Source: Diadema setosum
Lineage: Eukaryota > Echinodermata > Echinoidea > Diadematoida > Diadematidae
DNA length: 64,000 bases
Reading direction: 5' to 3'
Assembly (NCBI GenBank): GCA_033980235.1
Contig: CM067079.1
Span: 29,573,647 to 29,637,646, forward strand
The position numbers and the translations under genes are program-made. The notes below the pieces were generated by a model. It saw only the letters and a list, made by a program, of their open reading frames with translations. It was not told where the DNA came from and ran no database searches. The first letter of the stretch is position 1, and every line of letters starts with the position of its first letter. This document shows, in pieces, positions 21,556 to 34,143 of this stretch.

Positions 21556-23320
21556 TCCCGACCGCCATGAAATTAAACAAGGTCGGCCCCGTTTATAAGT
21601 CAAGCGATGCAAATACCCTGAACAATTACCGTCCTATATCAGTATATCGCTTCTCCCTACTTGTCAAAAGTCTTGTCTACGATAGGCTCTACAAGACAGT
21701 ACTTGACTGTCAATTACTTTGTTATTCCCCGGCAATTCGGCTTCCGTAAAAAGTACTCAATCGAGATGGCTTTTCTTCATGCCATATACAGGGCGCCATT
21801 TAATCATTATGAATGCCGTAAACAGCTTTTGATTGCCTTAATCACGCCATTCTCTCTCAAAAACTCTCTGAATACGGAGTTAGGGGCGTGGAGCTCCGGT
21901 GGTTTACATCCTATCTAAAAAGACCGAAGACAATACGTTCACTTCAAAGATTCTAATTCTAGTACCACCCTGATTACCACTGGGGTACCACTGGGGAGCA
22001 GTCCTGGCCCCTTATTGTTCATCTTATTCGTGAATGACCTTGTGAATGCGTCTGACCTTTTTTTTCGTGAATTTTATATGCAGACGACACAACGTTATTT
22101 CTTTCAGATGAAAATCTTCAATTATTTGGTTCAAATTCCAACAGAGAATTAGGAAAAATAGCAGTCTGGTTTCAGAAAAATAAATTACTCATGAATGCCA
22201 CAAAAAACAAATTCATGATATTCAGTCCCAAAGGGAATAGACAGCATCTTTATATCAACAATGAATTAAAAATTAACGGCGTATCTACCCCTTGGATTGT
22301 GTACACCTACTTTCCTGGATTGCTTATTGAGTACAAACTATATTTGGACTCATTTAACTCACATTTCAAAGAAAATTAACATGGCAATAGGACTGGAATA
22401 CTGTGTCATAAAGGTTTTGTTTTGTTTTTTTTTTTGCCAGTATTATTTGCCTTTTTTTTTTCCAATGAAGTGTGCGCTTATTTTGATGTAAAAACTCGTA
22501 TGAGGATGTAGATAACAATCACGGCTGAGCTCAGTAGAAATTCGCTTTCGCCGACCCCATTCAGGTGGCTACTTTGTGTAGAACAATAGTGGTTTTTTTT
22601 TTGCTCTTTTTTCTTTTAATCCACAAGTACTTGCTCTATTCATACCTTGCGCCCGATCGATTTGCATTGTTCGATGGCACATGACCATGCAGATGACCAT
22701 GCAGTTGACCGTGGAAAGGGGGTCATGTACCTCTTGACGGCTTTCGCAAGGGCGGGTTACCAAGTTGTCCGTTCTGCATAATTATGGACCTGCAAAAAGA
22801 ATTGATCGTTTTAGGGCATTGAAGGCTCTCGGATAATTGCGGGAGGAACGGGTTACTGTAGCCTTGTATGGGGTAGAGCATCTCAGGGCCGATTGCACAA
22901 GCTTATTCGATGGTGTACTTCAAAAAGAGCTACTAGTATTCTTATATGCTCCTGTGCACAGTTTAGAGCTCATTGCGAACCGCTCTTTGTGATACTTGGG
23001 ACTCTCCCTCTTATTAAACGTATAAGACAGGCGGCATGATAACAAATTCATGTACAAGATAAAAAAGAATGAACTCCTTCCAACAATATTCTCGAAATAT
23101 GTCATTCAACAAAACAAAATTCATTCAAAACATACCAGACAGAAGAATGATTACAGACTGCCAATCTTCCGTACATCCTTCGCTCAAAATCAATCGATAA
23201 AATACCATGGCGCTATACTGTGGAAAAAAATCTAGAGAGATCATTCAACTTTGTTCAAAATTCTAAATCCCTCTTCTTGAAGACATTAAACATATCCCTT
23301 CTTCAATGATGAATATGTGC

Positions 23321-23833
23321 ACGGTCACTGACACCGTATATAATTTTGCTTTGTATTTCTTTTGGTTGCAATTCTGATTATAATTTTCATTGTCGAGTGC
23401 CCTGTCTATTAAGTTTTATAGTTCAATGCAATTTGATTTTTGTCATTTCCTTTCGCTATGATCAGATTAGTTTATTGTACTGTATCATTAATTGATATTA
23501 TCTGTTTATTTGCTTCATTTTGTATTTGTATTTCCAGAATTATTTTGTCTCATTATCAACGGGTGTAGACATTCTTAGTATCATATTTCATGGCATGCAT
23601 TTCCAATATGTTATATTTTAGTTTCACATCGCCACGATCTTTGTGCAATACATTGCTTTGAATTCACGTGCTAATAATTATGACTTCTTTTTTTTTTATC
23701 TGGCAGTTTATGGTATGAAATACTGACTTGTGTTTTCTACACGAATGGCATACATGCTTTCACTATTAACCATTGATTATGAAATTGAAATTTTATTTAA
23801 TTTTGACACGTTCAAATAAATAGATTAAAAGAA

Positions 23834-23886
<53 letters not shown>

Positions 23887-24310
23887 TAGTAATTGGCATG
23901 CCATATTGCTATTTTGTTACTGTTTAAATGTTCAACGTAATCATTATCATCGGATGTTAGTGTTGATAAATATAGATATTGATCATTTGTATAAAGATTT
24001 AAGGAATTTGACACTTTCACTGATATCATTAATGTATTTACACGACGTTGATTGAATGAGTGGCCTGTTTAATTTGTCCATTCAGATAATTCACATCCTT
24101 TGATCCATCGTACGTTTTAGCCAACCTCAAAGTTTATTTTTTGCCTTATTTAAAACTAATTTCCATAATTACTAGCTTTTGTTGTATTTGTGATTGTACA
24201 TATGTATGTATGTATGTATGCATGTATGTATTTATTTTGCCATCGTTTATGATTTATTTATGTACAATCAGGTGTTACCCAAAAGGAATCTCTGTAATAT
24301 CTTAACTTGT
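23321..24310. other. Non-coding, simple repeats only
   Basis: The region holds a (TA)n run at 23833-23886 and a (TATG)n run at about 24199-24232. The rest is AT-rich sequence with no frame of interest. Confidence 0.5.
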
Positions 24311-24315
24311 TTTCT

Positions 24316-24880
24316 ATAAAGGTAGGGGATACCTTTTACAGACCTCCCAAAATGCAGCAAAACATTAAATATGAAACACAGGGGACTTGTTTAGGCCACT
24401 GCTTAGAAATTTGGAAGTCAACAGTTATCTACAATTTGAATAATGCACAAAACTCTTAACTACTCAGTAGTTCTGTGTGTCAGCCGCACTTAAGCCTTTT
24501 TCTTGCAGTCTTCTGTATTTTATTATCTATAAACACAAATCTAAAAGTATAAGAACTGATGTAATAACATTTTGTGTGGCAAGAATGTATGTTTTATATA
24601 GAAATGTTTGTAAGTTTTGATGAACTTTCTTCAGAAAATATACATGATGGACACACATGCAGTGCATGGGTCTGCAAAGGTAGCCTAGTAATGTACTGGA
24701 ATTTACGGTGAGCCAGACCAAAATTCAATTCAAAATCTAACGGTCAATAAAAATGTACTAAATGTTGTCTTCCACTTTCAATACTTTATGGGAGTTTCTA
24801 AAATGATACTCTCTTCAGCATACCACTGTATTTATACAACTCTTCATTTAAGGCATGCAAATGGGATTCCCTACCTTTAA
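24316..24880. mobile_element. 565-bp inverted-repeat element
   Basis: The ends are AAAGGTAGGGGATACC and GGGATTCCCTACCTTTAA, about 14 bp of imperfect terminal inverted repeat. No coding capacity. The TTAA-type terminus makes it a possible relative of MITE families 1-4. Confidence 0.6.
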
Positions 24881-24889
24881 TGGGAAATA

Positions 24890-25574
24890 GAATCGAATTG
24901 AATTGAGATACCATGAACTTTGTAAGCAAACACGGTAACAGATTTACAGTATGCATGACAAGGACAGTGCTGTTACAACTTAATACGGTTTTACTTAAAA
25001 CGAAAGACCTATAGGTTGGGGCTTAGCGCTCATCTGAGTATTGCAAGTTTGCCATCCACGCATTTTTGCAGACTATTAAACCTAAACCTGAGAAGAAGAA
25101 GAAAAAAAGGGGGGGGGGGTCATTTGTCCCCCCCCCCAAAAAAAAAAAAGGGGGGGAGGGAGGTGGCATGGTATCTATTGCATCACAATAGCAAAAATGT
25201 CTGCCAAGTTTGTAGGCAATTAACGATCAGGGAATTTCAAAATGAAAATCAAAACGTGAAAACTGGCTCCAAATTCTGCACGACCATATAAGGGTCCACT
25301 CCTGGATTTACCATAAACAAACGTGTTACGTACATTGTCACTAATTGATCTTTTAAAGGTTTTCTTCTAATCTTCTTCTTATATCTCTTCTATTCAAGAA
25401 GTTCTTGAGTCACCTGCCCCATCACCTTCGTTGGCAATAACGCCGTCCAAGTTTGCCTGCGAATGAACGTTTGCGAAAAACTGTAGAATCTGGATGACCA
25501 ACCAACATAAAAAAAAAAGTTTATGAATGGGACTACAGGGTCCAGGCTAATGAAAAGACAGAGTATGATCTTCT
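24890..25574. other. Non-coding, oligo-G/oligo-C tracts
   Basis: A run of A, 10 G, then 9 C, A-run, then G again at 25100-25160 could form a hairpin. Nothing else is recognised. Confidence 0.4.
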
Positions 25575-25667
25575 GATGTTCATTTCCGAAGTTTTGTTCA
25601 TCCGAAAATGACAATAAGGTTCGATATTCCGAAGTTCGTTAATCCGAAAGTGAAATAAGGTTCGTTT

Positions 25668-25670
<3 letters not shown>
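25575..25670. mobile_element. Fragment of TTCCGAAG word-repeat element
   Basis: Four copies of (A)TTCCGAAG or ATCCGAAA words occur in about 90 bp, as in the full elements at 33453 and 46432. It ends at a (TA)n run (25671-25712). Confidence 0.75.
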
Positions 25671-25715
<45 letters not shown>

Positions 25716-25938
25716 ACACACACACAACATCCACTTTAAGAATAACCAGCCCTTTACATTCACACAGGAACCGTCACACCCTTGACTGTAGTGTAAATTT
25801 TTTTTCCCCTGGAAAACTTGTAAAATATTAATGCATTAAAAAAAACAACAACTATAGATTGAACTATTCCGTTTGTGAAAGAGAGAGAGAGAGGGAGAGA
25901 GAGGGAGAGAGGGAGAGAGAGGGAGAGAGGGAGAGAGA
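25671..25938. repeat. (TA)n and (GA)n microsatellites
   Basis: About 20 TA units lie at the left, and a GAGAGAGGGAGA tract at 25876-25938. The Arg/Glu-rich frame over the latter is an artefact. Confidence 0.9.
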
Positions 25939-25939
25939 G

Positions 25940-28725
25940 GAAAAAGAAAATGAAGAAGAGCAGACAAAAAGTGGATGCCCCCTGTTCAGACCGGTAAACA
26001 GCTTTACCGAATGTGGACGGGGCGGGGGAGGGGACGATATCCAGTTTGCAAGAGAAAAATCTGCGCTACCTTTATAACGGCGATCATGCGATGTTCCACA
26101 AAATTTTCTCCACCTAACAATGCATAATCTTTTGTGTAAATAACTGAAAGCATCTACTGTAATTGTGCTTTAGAGCGAAACTCTGCTCTTTATTCCACAC
26201 TGAGACGCAATGTGCCACAGAAGTCCGGCTTATACCAGTTTACTCTTGTCATTGGCCTGTGATAAACGCCATTTTCATTCTCCACTTACACGCATAAGCA
26301 GAAAAAAAAGAAGCTTATTTGCACCAACAGGCATGCTGGTTTGCGAATTCACCGAGATAGCCATCTGTGATGTGATGCGTATTCATCTGATCCTAGTGCT
26401 TTCCAGCACATCCATGAGACAGAAAGCCTGGCATTGGCAGTATTGATAGAAAAAGAGATCTGAATACACTCAGTACATTCAGGGGAAAACAATCGGCGTG
26501 CTTCTACAGAACCCTAAATTCCGGGTCTATCGGTGTCTATCCGATAGAAAAGCCCGTGGAAACGCACCGGTATCAATTTTTTCAGATTCCCACAGCTACG
26601 AAAAAGAAAGAAAAAAAATCGACTATCGTAACTGTCTCCTGAGGTACAGTTCTTTTCGGGTAAAATTATAGTTTCCCGTTTCAACGCTGTGGAAACAACT
26701 GTTGAAACAACTGTTGTGAGGTCACTGTATGACCCGGAAGTATTATTTGAAGTCAATCACCATACAGTTAGTGGAGGGCGCAAGGGACTTTTTGGTTAAA
26801 AGTCTTCCAAGAACACCAAATTTGGCACTCATGTGTAGCCAAAACTATACTATTTCGATTTTTGATGGGCGCCAAGAAGGGCACCCTCTGGGGCGGCCAT
26901 ATTGGCAAACTCCAATATGGCCGCCATATCGGTTTAAAGGTAAATAACAGTTTAAAAAAAAAAACATAAAAGGGTAACAAATCAGTTTAAAAGCTTTTCC
27001 GGGTCAAGAAAGCCGATTCTTAAGTTATTTTTTTATCTTTCAATTTCTATTAAACAACATCAAACAAAATTACAGAGATGAAAAACATGATTATACAAAT
27101 AGAAATAAACAAGAAAAAAAAATAAGATAAAGCAGCATACAAAAACCAATAATGTAATTTTTGTGATCTCAGATTAACTTTGTCTCATAAAGTCACCCTA
27201 AATGTCATTTAGGGGTTAACCCATTATATTCGTAAGGGGAATTAAAAAAAATGGCTTGCCCACAGCGACCGTGGTAGCAGGGAAGGCAACGTTGGAAATA
27301 GCATTGCATTTGCTGAGGGCTGAAAATGGCGTTTTTGCTGGTGTAAAAAAACAGTATTTTCCATTAAACTGTTAACCCTGCGGTAACAGTAATATTGTCA
27401 TCTCTGTTACAGGTGTTATCAGAAGTGTTTAGTTCAGATTTTTCTGAAAGCATTACTTTTTATACGAGAGCTTCATGACTTTGAAAGGATGTAAGCTCCA
27501 CCTTAGCTCCCCCTTCTCTTCTGGAAAGGGCGGGTATACAGTAGGAGCTACAATGTATAGCTGTCCCACGAGTTACATACAATATGTCTGCTTTTCATGT
27601 TAAAAACAACGAAGGCATACAGTAATTATTACCAACACCTTTCTAAGAGTATAATTCAGACTGCGATAACAAAATGATTAGAAATAAAAATATATTGCTA
27701 CCTATTACGTTCTAGCTTGAGCTGTGGGAGGGGGGGGGGGTCACTCTTTTATGTCGACATTACTCCTGTAAAAGAACAAAGAAATAAATATGAAGGAAAG
27801 CTATATGAAATAGGAATTGAAGGTTTCCAAGGAAATGTAATTTCTTAGCATCAATATGTGGATTGGAAATGACCAAAACAAACATTTATATAAAAGAAGC
27901 AGGTGGCCTACATAGCACAACATATCGTAAAAGAACTATTTATTGTAATATAACTATTTATTTGGCTTTGGTATTATCATGGTCTCGTGAAAAATTTACG
28001 TCCCAGTTAGATTCTGCAAAAAGTAGGCAAAGAGACGGGTTTCCGACAACACGTTTTACGAAATTAAGTGCGAAATAAGGAAAGTTTACCAACACATCCA
28101 AATCTTAAGCATAATAATACCAGTTAGACAAGGTTCCTGACATTGCGAAAACCTACCCGATGACTAGGCTGATTTTGCAATAACCAAAGCATGCAAACCG
28201 TAGTCCAAGCATTTCAGGTGTGGATGGGGAACTTGAAAACGGAAAAAAAGAATCGACCATTACCTTGCCCAAACCTATAGGCCCCGGAGCCCTCCCCCTC
28301 CCCCCCCCCCCCCACGCTTAGAAAACACGCACACACACATACACATACACACACATTCCACCGCCCCTGTTTAGGTGTATACTCTTCAGGAAAATTGAAC
28401 ATGGAATTGTGAAGTGCACGTCACCATGTAAAGAAATAATTATTCATTACACTGTAATGCACTCGCAAATCTGTCAAACCTGTACCGCCCCACCCTGGCA
28501 AAAGGCAGCAAGTGACTAATGCGCTATATTTCTCATAAATGAACAAATATTGTGCTGGCGATTCCAGCGACGTATCTCAATAGGATTGATTTCTACGCCA
28601 TTTTTTTTTTTCCAGGAAAACATCAATAATTCGGATTTGAGTGATTTGTCGACCCCCCCCCCCTTCCGCTAAAGTGGGACAGTACGTGTGCAGATATTAT
28701 ATAGATTATATATACATATTATATA
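25940..28725. other. Intergenic, no gene recognised
   Basis: No frame with conserved motifs is seen. Short inverted words are present at 26885-26930 (GGCCATATTGG against CCAATATGGCC) and 26690-26712 (repeated ACAACTGTTG). Oligo-G/C runs occur at 27730 and 28300, with a (CA)n patch at 28325-28355. Confidence 0.4.
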
Positions 28726-28726
28726 C

Positions 28727-28728
<2 letters not shown>

Positions 28729-28770
<42 letters not shown>
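28729..28770. repeat. (TA)n microsatellite
   Basis: About 20 TA units. Confidence 0.95.
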
Positions 28771-28773
<3 letters not shown>

Positions 28774-28779
28774 TGTACA

Positions 28780-29505
28780 GTCAAACCTGTCTATAGCGGC
28801 CACCCAAGGGAAACAACAAAAGTGGCAGCTACAGACAGGTGTCGCTATAGACAGGTTGGCGGCCTTTTTGAATTTCAATAATTGCATTTGATAATAGCAG
28901 AAAATACGGCTATTATTCATTAAAAAAACAACAACCAGCAAATAAGTTTGCATGTGCAGCAGTGCTATTACGGGGATTTTCATTGTACAATTCACTTCAT
29001 ATCATTTTTTTCTTTGTCTTTTTCTGTTCTTATGATGTTAAAAATAATATTTCGTGCCTGAGGAAGTTCTCTGGTTCATACCGGTTTGCATGAATGGGGT
29101 TCACGGGTGATGAGTTCGATGGAGATTGATAATGTGTGAAGCTTATGTAAACAACAAACAGTGCCCAGACAAGTACCGTATATTGTCCTTATTAAAAGGG
29201 ACTTAAACACTAATTAATCGGCATTTTGGTGAAATTCTAAGATGTTATTAGGAGTTGTCTTTGTCTTTGTAGCATATATTCATGGCGGCATTACTGAAGC
29301 CTAGATCTAATCTTGTCAAGTTAATGGTAAGACGGGTTTTCGTGGCAAAGAGCTGCATCAATTTTGTCAATCTTGTCTGTGTGATTATGACTGAGCTAGG
29401 ACTCGGTATTCATGGCTGATCTAACGATTCAGCTAAATATCTGTGGCCGCTATACGCAGGTAGATATTCACCACGGGATACAAAATGAGTGGCCGCTGGC
29501 CGGGG
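28780..29505. mobile_element. Degenerate inverted-repeat element with CTATAGACAGGT words
   Basis: The left part has ACCTGTCTATAGCGGCCACC and, 50 bp on, GTCGCTATAGACAGGTTGGC in inverse order. The right part near 29442 has GTGGCCGCTATACGCAGGTA and a second GAGTGGCCGCTGGCCGG. An old non-coding element about 700 bp long; exact ends are uncertain. Confidence 0.55.
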
Positions 29506-29962
29506 GGGGGGGGGGGGGTCAATCGGTTCAGACTCTTGCTATGAACTGGGAGACTGTTGAGATGTAGGCTCAAGTGGAAGTCATGTGTATACGATGGACA
29601 GCATGCAAGGTTATGATAAATGATATTGGGTTAAGAGTATTATAACCCATTCACTCATATACCCTATTATAGCTGAATACAAATTGGTATTTATGCAATC
29701 TCAAGGGGGTTTATATATATGTACATGTAGGTTCCTATTGCACTTTCTGCAATGATACCAGCTGTAGAATGAGGTGTGGAAGACACAGAAAAAATTACAC
29801 AAATAACGCAATTGTCTTCATAATAGTCCGTTGGATTTATTGATAGAATGAAGATATATTCACAAGGAGAGTGTACAATTACAGATGTAAGGACAAGATG
29901 TATGAAGGTCGAATGTTCATGTGTCAATTCATGTTGGCATTTAATGGTATGCTCATTGACAT

Positions 29963-30464
29963 ATGAGTATATGAATATAAGAACGACCCAAGTCCATGGA
30001 GGATCATTTCGAGTAAACTAAAAAAAAACTTCATATCTTTTTTATTTGTCCAATAATATTCTATTTAACTGTGATGGAAGGCAACATTGTATATACAAAT
30101 TAGAACATGTCATTATGACAATTAACATTTATATTAATTGTGGAGAGGCCATTTTGTGTGGTGGACTTGGGTCGTTCTTTGATTCATATGGACTTGGGTC
30201 GTTCTTTGATTCATATACATGATATTCTGCTATAGAGATGGGAGAAGGATGAGAGAGGGCGCTATTATATGAATATAAGAATGACTCAAGTCCTTCATTC
30301 TTACATTAATATAAGATTTAACTCATTCATTTCAGGCACTTCCGGGGGTAATAGGATTTATCATTTACACACAAGATGAGTCCACGCATAAGCTACAATT
30401 TCCCATGTCAAACTGAATTTGGCCAAAAATTGGACTTGGGTCGTTCTTATATTCATATACTCAT
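29963..30464. mobile_element. 502-bp MITE with perfect 34-bp inverted ends and internal copies
   Basis: Positions 29963-29996 and 30431-30464 are exact reverse complements (core AAGAACGACCCAAGTCCA). The same word recurs inside: two head-to-tail copies of GGACTTGGGTCGTTCTTTGA at 30162-30216 and one in the other orientation at 30266-30293. No coding sequence. Confidence 0.9.
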
Positions 30465-31560
30465 GTGTATTGCTTGATGATACTCATGACTGTTTCATTT
30501 GTTTCATTAAAGGTTGGATTATGTTGGTCAAAATTACCAGTTGGTATCAACACACGGGTGTCACTTGGGTGATTAATTTCGTTAACAGTGAACTTCAGTA
30601 AAGTGCCTTAATATGTCACTAACATCTTGTATAGAGGACCAGCCGTAATGGCTGACTTATTCGCACGCTATCTTTTGAAAAGAAACAATGCTTTGTTTCA
30701 CATGAGATGATATCAAAAAGACTGCTGCTAATCATCCGCTCATGTGAAATAAAGCAGAAGTTTTTCAAAACATTTCAAGAGGCATCTTGGTGAGTTAGTC
30801 TGTTAATACATGTCGATATAAATGTGAAAAACAAATTGATGGCCGCCTGAAATACAGCCTCACATTTTCTCGACATCACACCAATTCACTTTGATCAACA
30901 CATTCCATATTTACTCGTGATGGAGAGGGAAAATATTAAACAACAACATTGCAAGTTTGATGCATTTCTGCCAAGACCAGACGGGAACTAATTCCATGTA
31001 ACATACTGTACATACACATGTCTTTTGATTTCTCCATGCATTTCCCCATATCATAACACACAAAGCAGTGTCATGCAGTGCAAAATGTGGGAAATGCTAG
31101 AAATTACCCTGATATAAACTGTCAATCACTTGCAGTATAGTGGGATTGAAGAAAGTTTGGAGATTAATTGCATGTAGAGTTTATGTTTTGTTGAATTTAT
31201 GTTTCCAATTTATCTAGTTTGTTATACATTTTCAAAATTGAGAGAGGTAAATTCGGCAGTACACTAGAGATCACTACTAAATACAATTAAGTCTGACTTT
31301 AATTATTTAAGTGAATTCCTTCTTGTAAATCAGGACAGTATTATTTTGTTGATATTTTACAACTAGTGTAAGAAATAGTTATTCAAAATGCCATTAAGGG
31401 TATATTGTACTTGGTACAATATCCTCTGGTGACGCCATAAGGGTATGTTTTACAGGTATAACGTCATTTAAGGCGGTACGTATTGGGTATGCCGTAATAC
31501 GTCATTCATGACGACATTCAGGGTCCATTAACATTCTGAGGTGTTTAGACATGGCTGGGG
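30465..31560. other. Intergenic, nothing recognised
   Basis: No gene is seen. Short palindromic patches occur at 31408-31425 (GTACTTGGTAC) and repeated GACGCCATAAGGGTATG/GCCATTAAGGGTATA words at 31390-31450. Confidence 0.4.
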
Positions 31561-31565
31561 AGTTT

Positions 31566-31803
31566 GGGTGCACGTCACGAGACCGACACCCACGAATCAT
31601 ACAGCCCATGAGTTCGACACTGAGAAAACAAGGCCCTCAAGCAGTGACAAGACCGACACATTAAGCCCCGTGTTGTAATATCTAACTCGTGGGCTGTTTT
31701 TACCTATATAGTGTCGAACTCATGGGCTGTATGACTAAACATTTTTTCAGTGTCGAACTCGTGGGCAGTCTGACTCGTGGGTGTCGGTCTCGTGGGATGG
31801 CCC
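31566..31803. mobile_element. Modular palindromic element built on GAGTTCGACAC words, copy A
   Basis: The ends are GGGTGCACGTCACGAGACC and GGTCTCGTGGGATGGCCC. The interior is a string of short phrases (GACCGACACCCACGA, CATACAGCCCATGAG, TTCGACACTGA), each present in both orientations around a centre near 31670. It is the same family as 57987-58248, in opposite orientation. Confidence 0.85.
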
Positions 31804-32195
31804 TGTATATTTGCCTGTAGAGCTAATCCTGACTAAACTGTTTTCTGAATACACATTGCTTTCCATAAGTTTACATTTAAATCTATTCTCCATATTTCTT
31901 GTCCTAGCTCACCCCTTATCACTACATAAATGCTGCCAGACATGCCAGATACAAAACGAAAAATGCATGTTCTTCGAGATTTACATTCGGTTCCTAAATT
32001 GCAGAATGTACTTAATAAATAATCATAGGGAAAAGAATTTTACAACAGTATATGTGGTGAGTTCATACAAAATTTATGCATAGGTTCTATAGTGGTCAAA
32101 TCACATTTAGTTGTAGTCACAAACATGTATTCAAACTTCAGTTTAAAGAAATTCCTATAGACCTGTTCGGTTTAGGCGCTGAGATAACACTGCAT
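31804..32195. other. Intergenic, nothing recognised
   Basis: AT-rich sequence; the 100-codon open frame here shows no motif and has no splice context. Confidence 0.35.
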
Positions 32196-32199
32196 AAAT

Positions 32200-32597
32200 T
32201 TTGCCATTTAATGTGTCATCCCTAACATTTTGCCCTCTGGAAAGTTAAAAAAAAATGTCGAATATTCATTTTTCTGCTTAAAAAGAGAAAAAACATATCC
32301 TGGTTGAATAACTATCAGGATTTGAGATTGAGGCATGATTGCATTTGAACGAAAAACTGAAAATTTCAAAATTTTATATAAAACTGCAGCTGGCATCATC
32401 AGCTAACTCATTTACACATTCACATTGATATACCAGTTTAAGAACTGTTTTGCAGAAATTGGCGGGACTTCACAATTTCATAACTTCCCTAATTTATTTA
32501 TTTTTTTTTAAAAACCAAATTGTCACTGTTGTGCCTGTCATATCTTACTCTTTCTTTCTAGACCAACTTTTTACCGGCCTGGAATCCCCCTTTAAGG
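32200..32597 (-). mobile_element. MITE family 4, diverged copy
   Basis: It shares the core GAAAAACTGAAAATTTC, the GAGGCATGATTGCATTTG words and the right end GGAATCCCCCTTTAAGG with the copies at 6955 and 50563. Confidence 0.6.
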
Positions 32598-32599
32598 GC

Positions 32600-32833
32600 A
32601 CTTTCACAAAGATGATACATTAATACACAATATTGCTGTCCAGTTGGTCCCACCTTTTATTTGGACCTCTTTTTTTTTTAGTTTAACACCGATTTTCATC
32701 AAATAAACCTTTATTTATTTATTTTTTTAAAGAATTTTATGATTTTTAAACTGTTATGTAATGGTTTCTGATCATCTTACAAAAAGTTAAAACCTGAATC
32801 CCCATCTCCACCAAAACTTTACCATCCCTTTAA
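32600..32833 (+). mobile_element. MITE family 1, right half only
   Basis: The right-end phrase AAAAAGTTAAAACCTGAATC then CCCATCTCCACC and CCATCCCTTTAAG matches family 1. The left half is absent or too diverged to see. Confidence 0.65.
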
Positions 32834-33452
32834 GATGTGCTTTCGGCGAGTCAACTCCTCGCCAACGTTCGGAATGCGAACGGGTCATTTGCCTACATGC
32901 ATGTGCGTATGTGCCAGACTCATCGGCTTGAACTGGTTCACTGCAGGGTGCTGATATGGCGTCAAGTTAAAATAACGATACACCAGTAGGCCTACATTGC
33001 ATACTGGGTAGGGGAAACCCCGCTAGCCCGCCCTAAATGGATGTGTGTAGCCGGGTGTAACCTAACTGCGACCAACCCGAACACAGTACAACACTTACTG
33101 TGTAATGGAGCGCCTCAGGGTTACACAAGTGTATGTAACCGTGATTTTATATTAATTAAAAACTTGGGGGAAAAAAGATAGAACCATGTGCACGCGGTTA
33201 TTCCAATACGATGTACGATATATCAATTTAATAGAACAGAGTCTGTACAACAGTTTTGATAAAAGTAAGGTAAGTACCACCTTAATTGTTTGTTATTCAA
33301 ACTCTCTTATTATCCCAGCTCCGTGAGAAGATCGTGTGCACGACCAAAAACACATAAGCAGACAAACAAAAAGTGCACGTGTTTATCGAAATTTTCATAC
33401 AGCGTAAAGTGATAGCAGGGGCTCCTACTTTTCATGATTGTATACAGTGGAT

Positions 33453-33755
33453 ACGTCACCCGGGTGCTGTTCGTTAGGTCCTATTCCGAAGGTCCGATAT
33501 TCCGAAGGTTCGTTATTCCGAAGGTACGTTAATCCGAAACACACAAGTTCCCTATACCTATAGGTTGATCCGAAAATGAAAAAGGGTTCGTTAATCCGAA
33601 CATTTGTGGCGTTATTCCGAAGGCTCGTTATTCCGAAGATTTGTTAATCCGAAAATGAAATTCGGAAAAACGAACTTTCGGAATAACGAATCTTCGGACT
33701 GAGGAGCCTTCGGAATAACGAACCTTCGGAATAACGAGCTGTAACCACGTCACCC
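33453..33755. mobile_element. Word-repeat foldback (TTCCGAAGG), flanked by 9-bp direct repeats
   Basis: The left arm is a series of TTATTCCGAAGG and TTAATCCGAAA words. The right arm has their reverse complements CCTTCGGAATAACGAAC. The 9-mer ACGTCACCC occurs immediately outside both ends (33453-33461 and 33747-33755), a likely target duplication. The left terminus GGGTGCTGTTCG matches the right terminus of the 46432-46918 element. Confidence 0.8.
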
Positions 33756-34140
33756 ATGTGTTATGAACCTTGTTTTACACCTGAACACACCTGGGCGTAA
33801 TTAGTCAGGTATGCGAGGCATGCCAAACAACTTTTGAGCGTTGGACGTGGTTAAAGTGTACCAATACCCTGGAGATCAACTTTGTTTACAGCTAGAATAC
33901 ACACACAAAACAAACAAACAAACAAACAAACAAACAAAAACAGCCATAATTCACCGGTGACATCCCCTGAAACTGAAAGTATACATTCAAACATTTTGAT
34001 AAATCAGGGTCCCGTCTTATAAAGCCTTCAAATCAATCACAAGTCCCCAAATCAATCGCAACTTGCATTGCAGCACACAAAAAACTTGTGATTGATTTCT
34101 ATCACAAGTCTTTATAAGACAGGCCCCAGATCGCATCTCT
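33756..34140. other. Intergenic, short tandem and inverted patches
   Basis: (ACAA)n lies at 33900-33938. At 33995-34130, AAATCAATCACAAGT and ACTTGTGATTGATTT form an inverted pair, with GGGTCCCGTCTTATAAAG facing CTTTATAAGACAGGCCC, so this is a MITE of about 125 bp (about 34007-34128). Confidence 0.6.
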
Positions 34141-34143
34141 ACC

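Larger units (their letters stand above)
20470..23320 (+). pseudogene. CR1-like LINE reverse transcriptase, badly decayed
   Basis: Pieces of one element appear in order in all three frames. The linker before the RT has NYITTNQE-like and TFNLFFTNVGEN phrases (about 20840-20940). The RT start reads NKVGPVYKSSDANTLNNYRP (21580-21640), then QFGFRKKYSIEMAF (21730), GVPLGSSPGPLLFILFVNDL (about 21983), YADDTTLFLSDEN (22079) and LLMNATKNKFMIFSPKGN (22184). The tail has AHCEPLFVILG (22971) and YRLPIFRTSFAQNQSI (23155). There are many frameshifts and stops. Part of the region between linker and RT is missing, replaced by the (TAA)n segment. Inactive. Confidence 0.8.

Noticed and set aside
25859..26077. 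Arg/Glu-rich 72-codon frame
   Set aside because: It is a (GA)n microsatellite read as protein.
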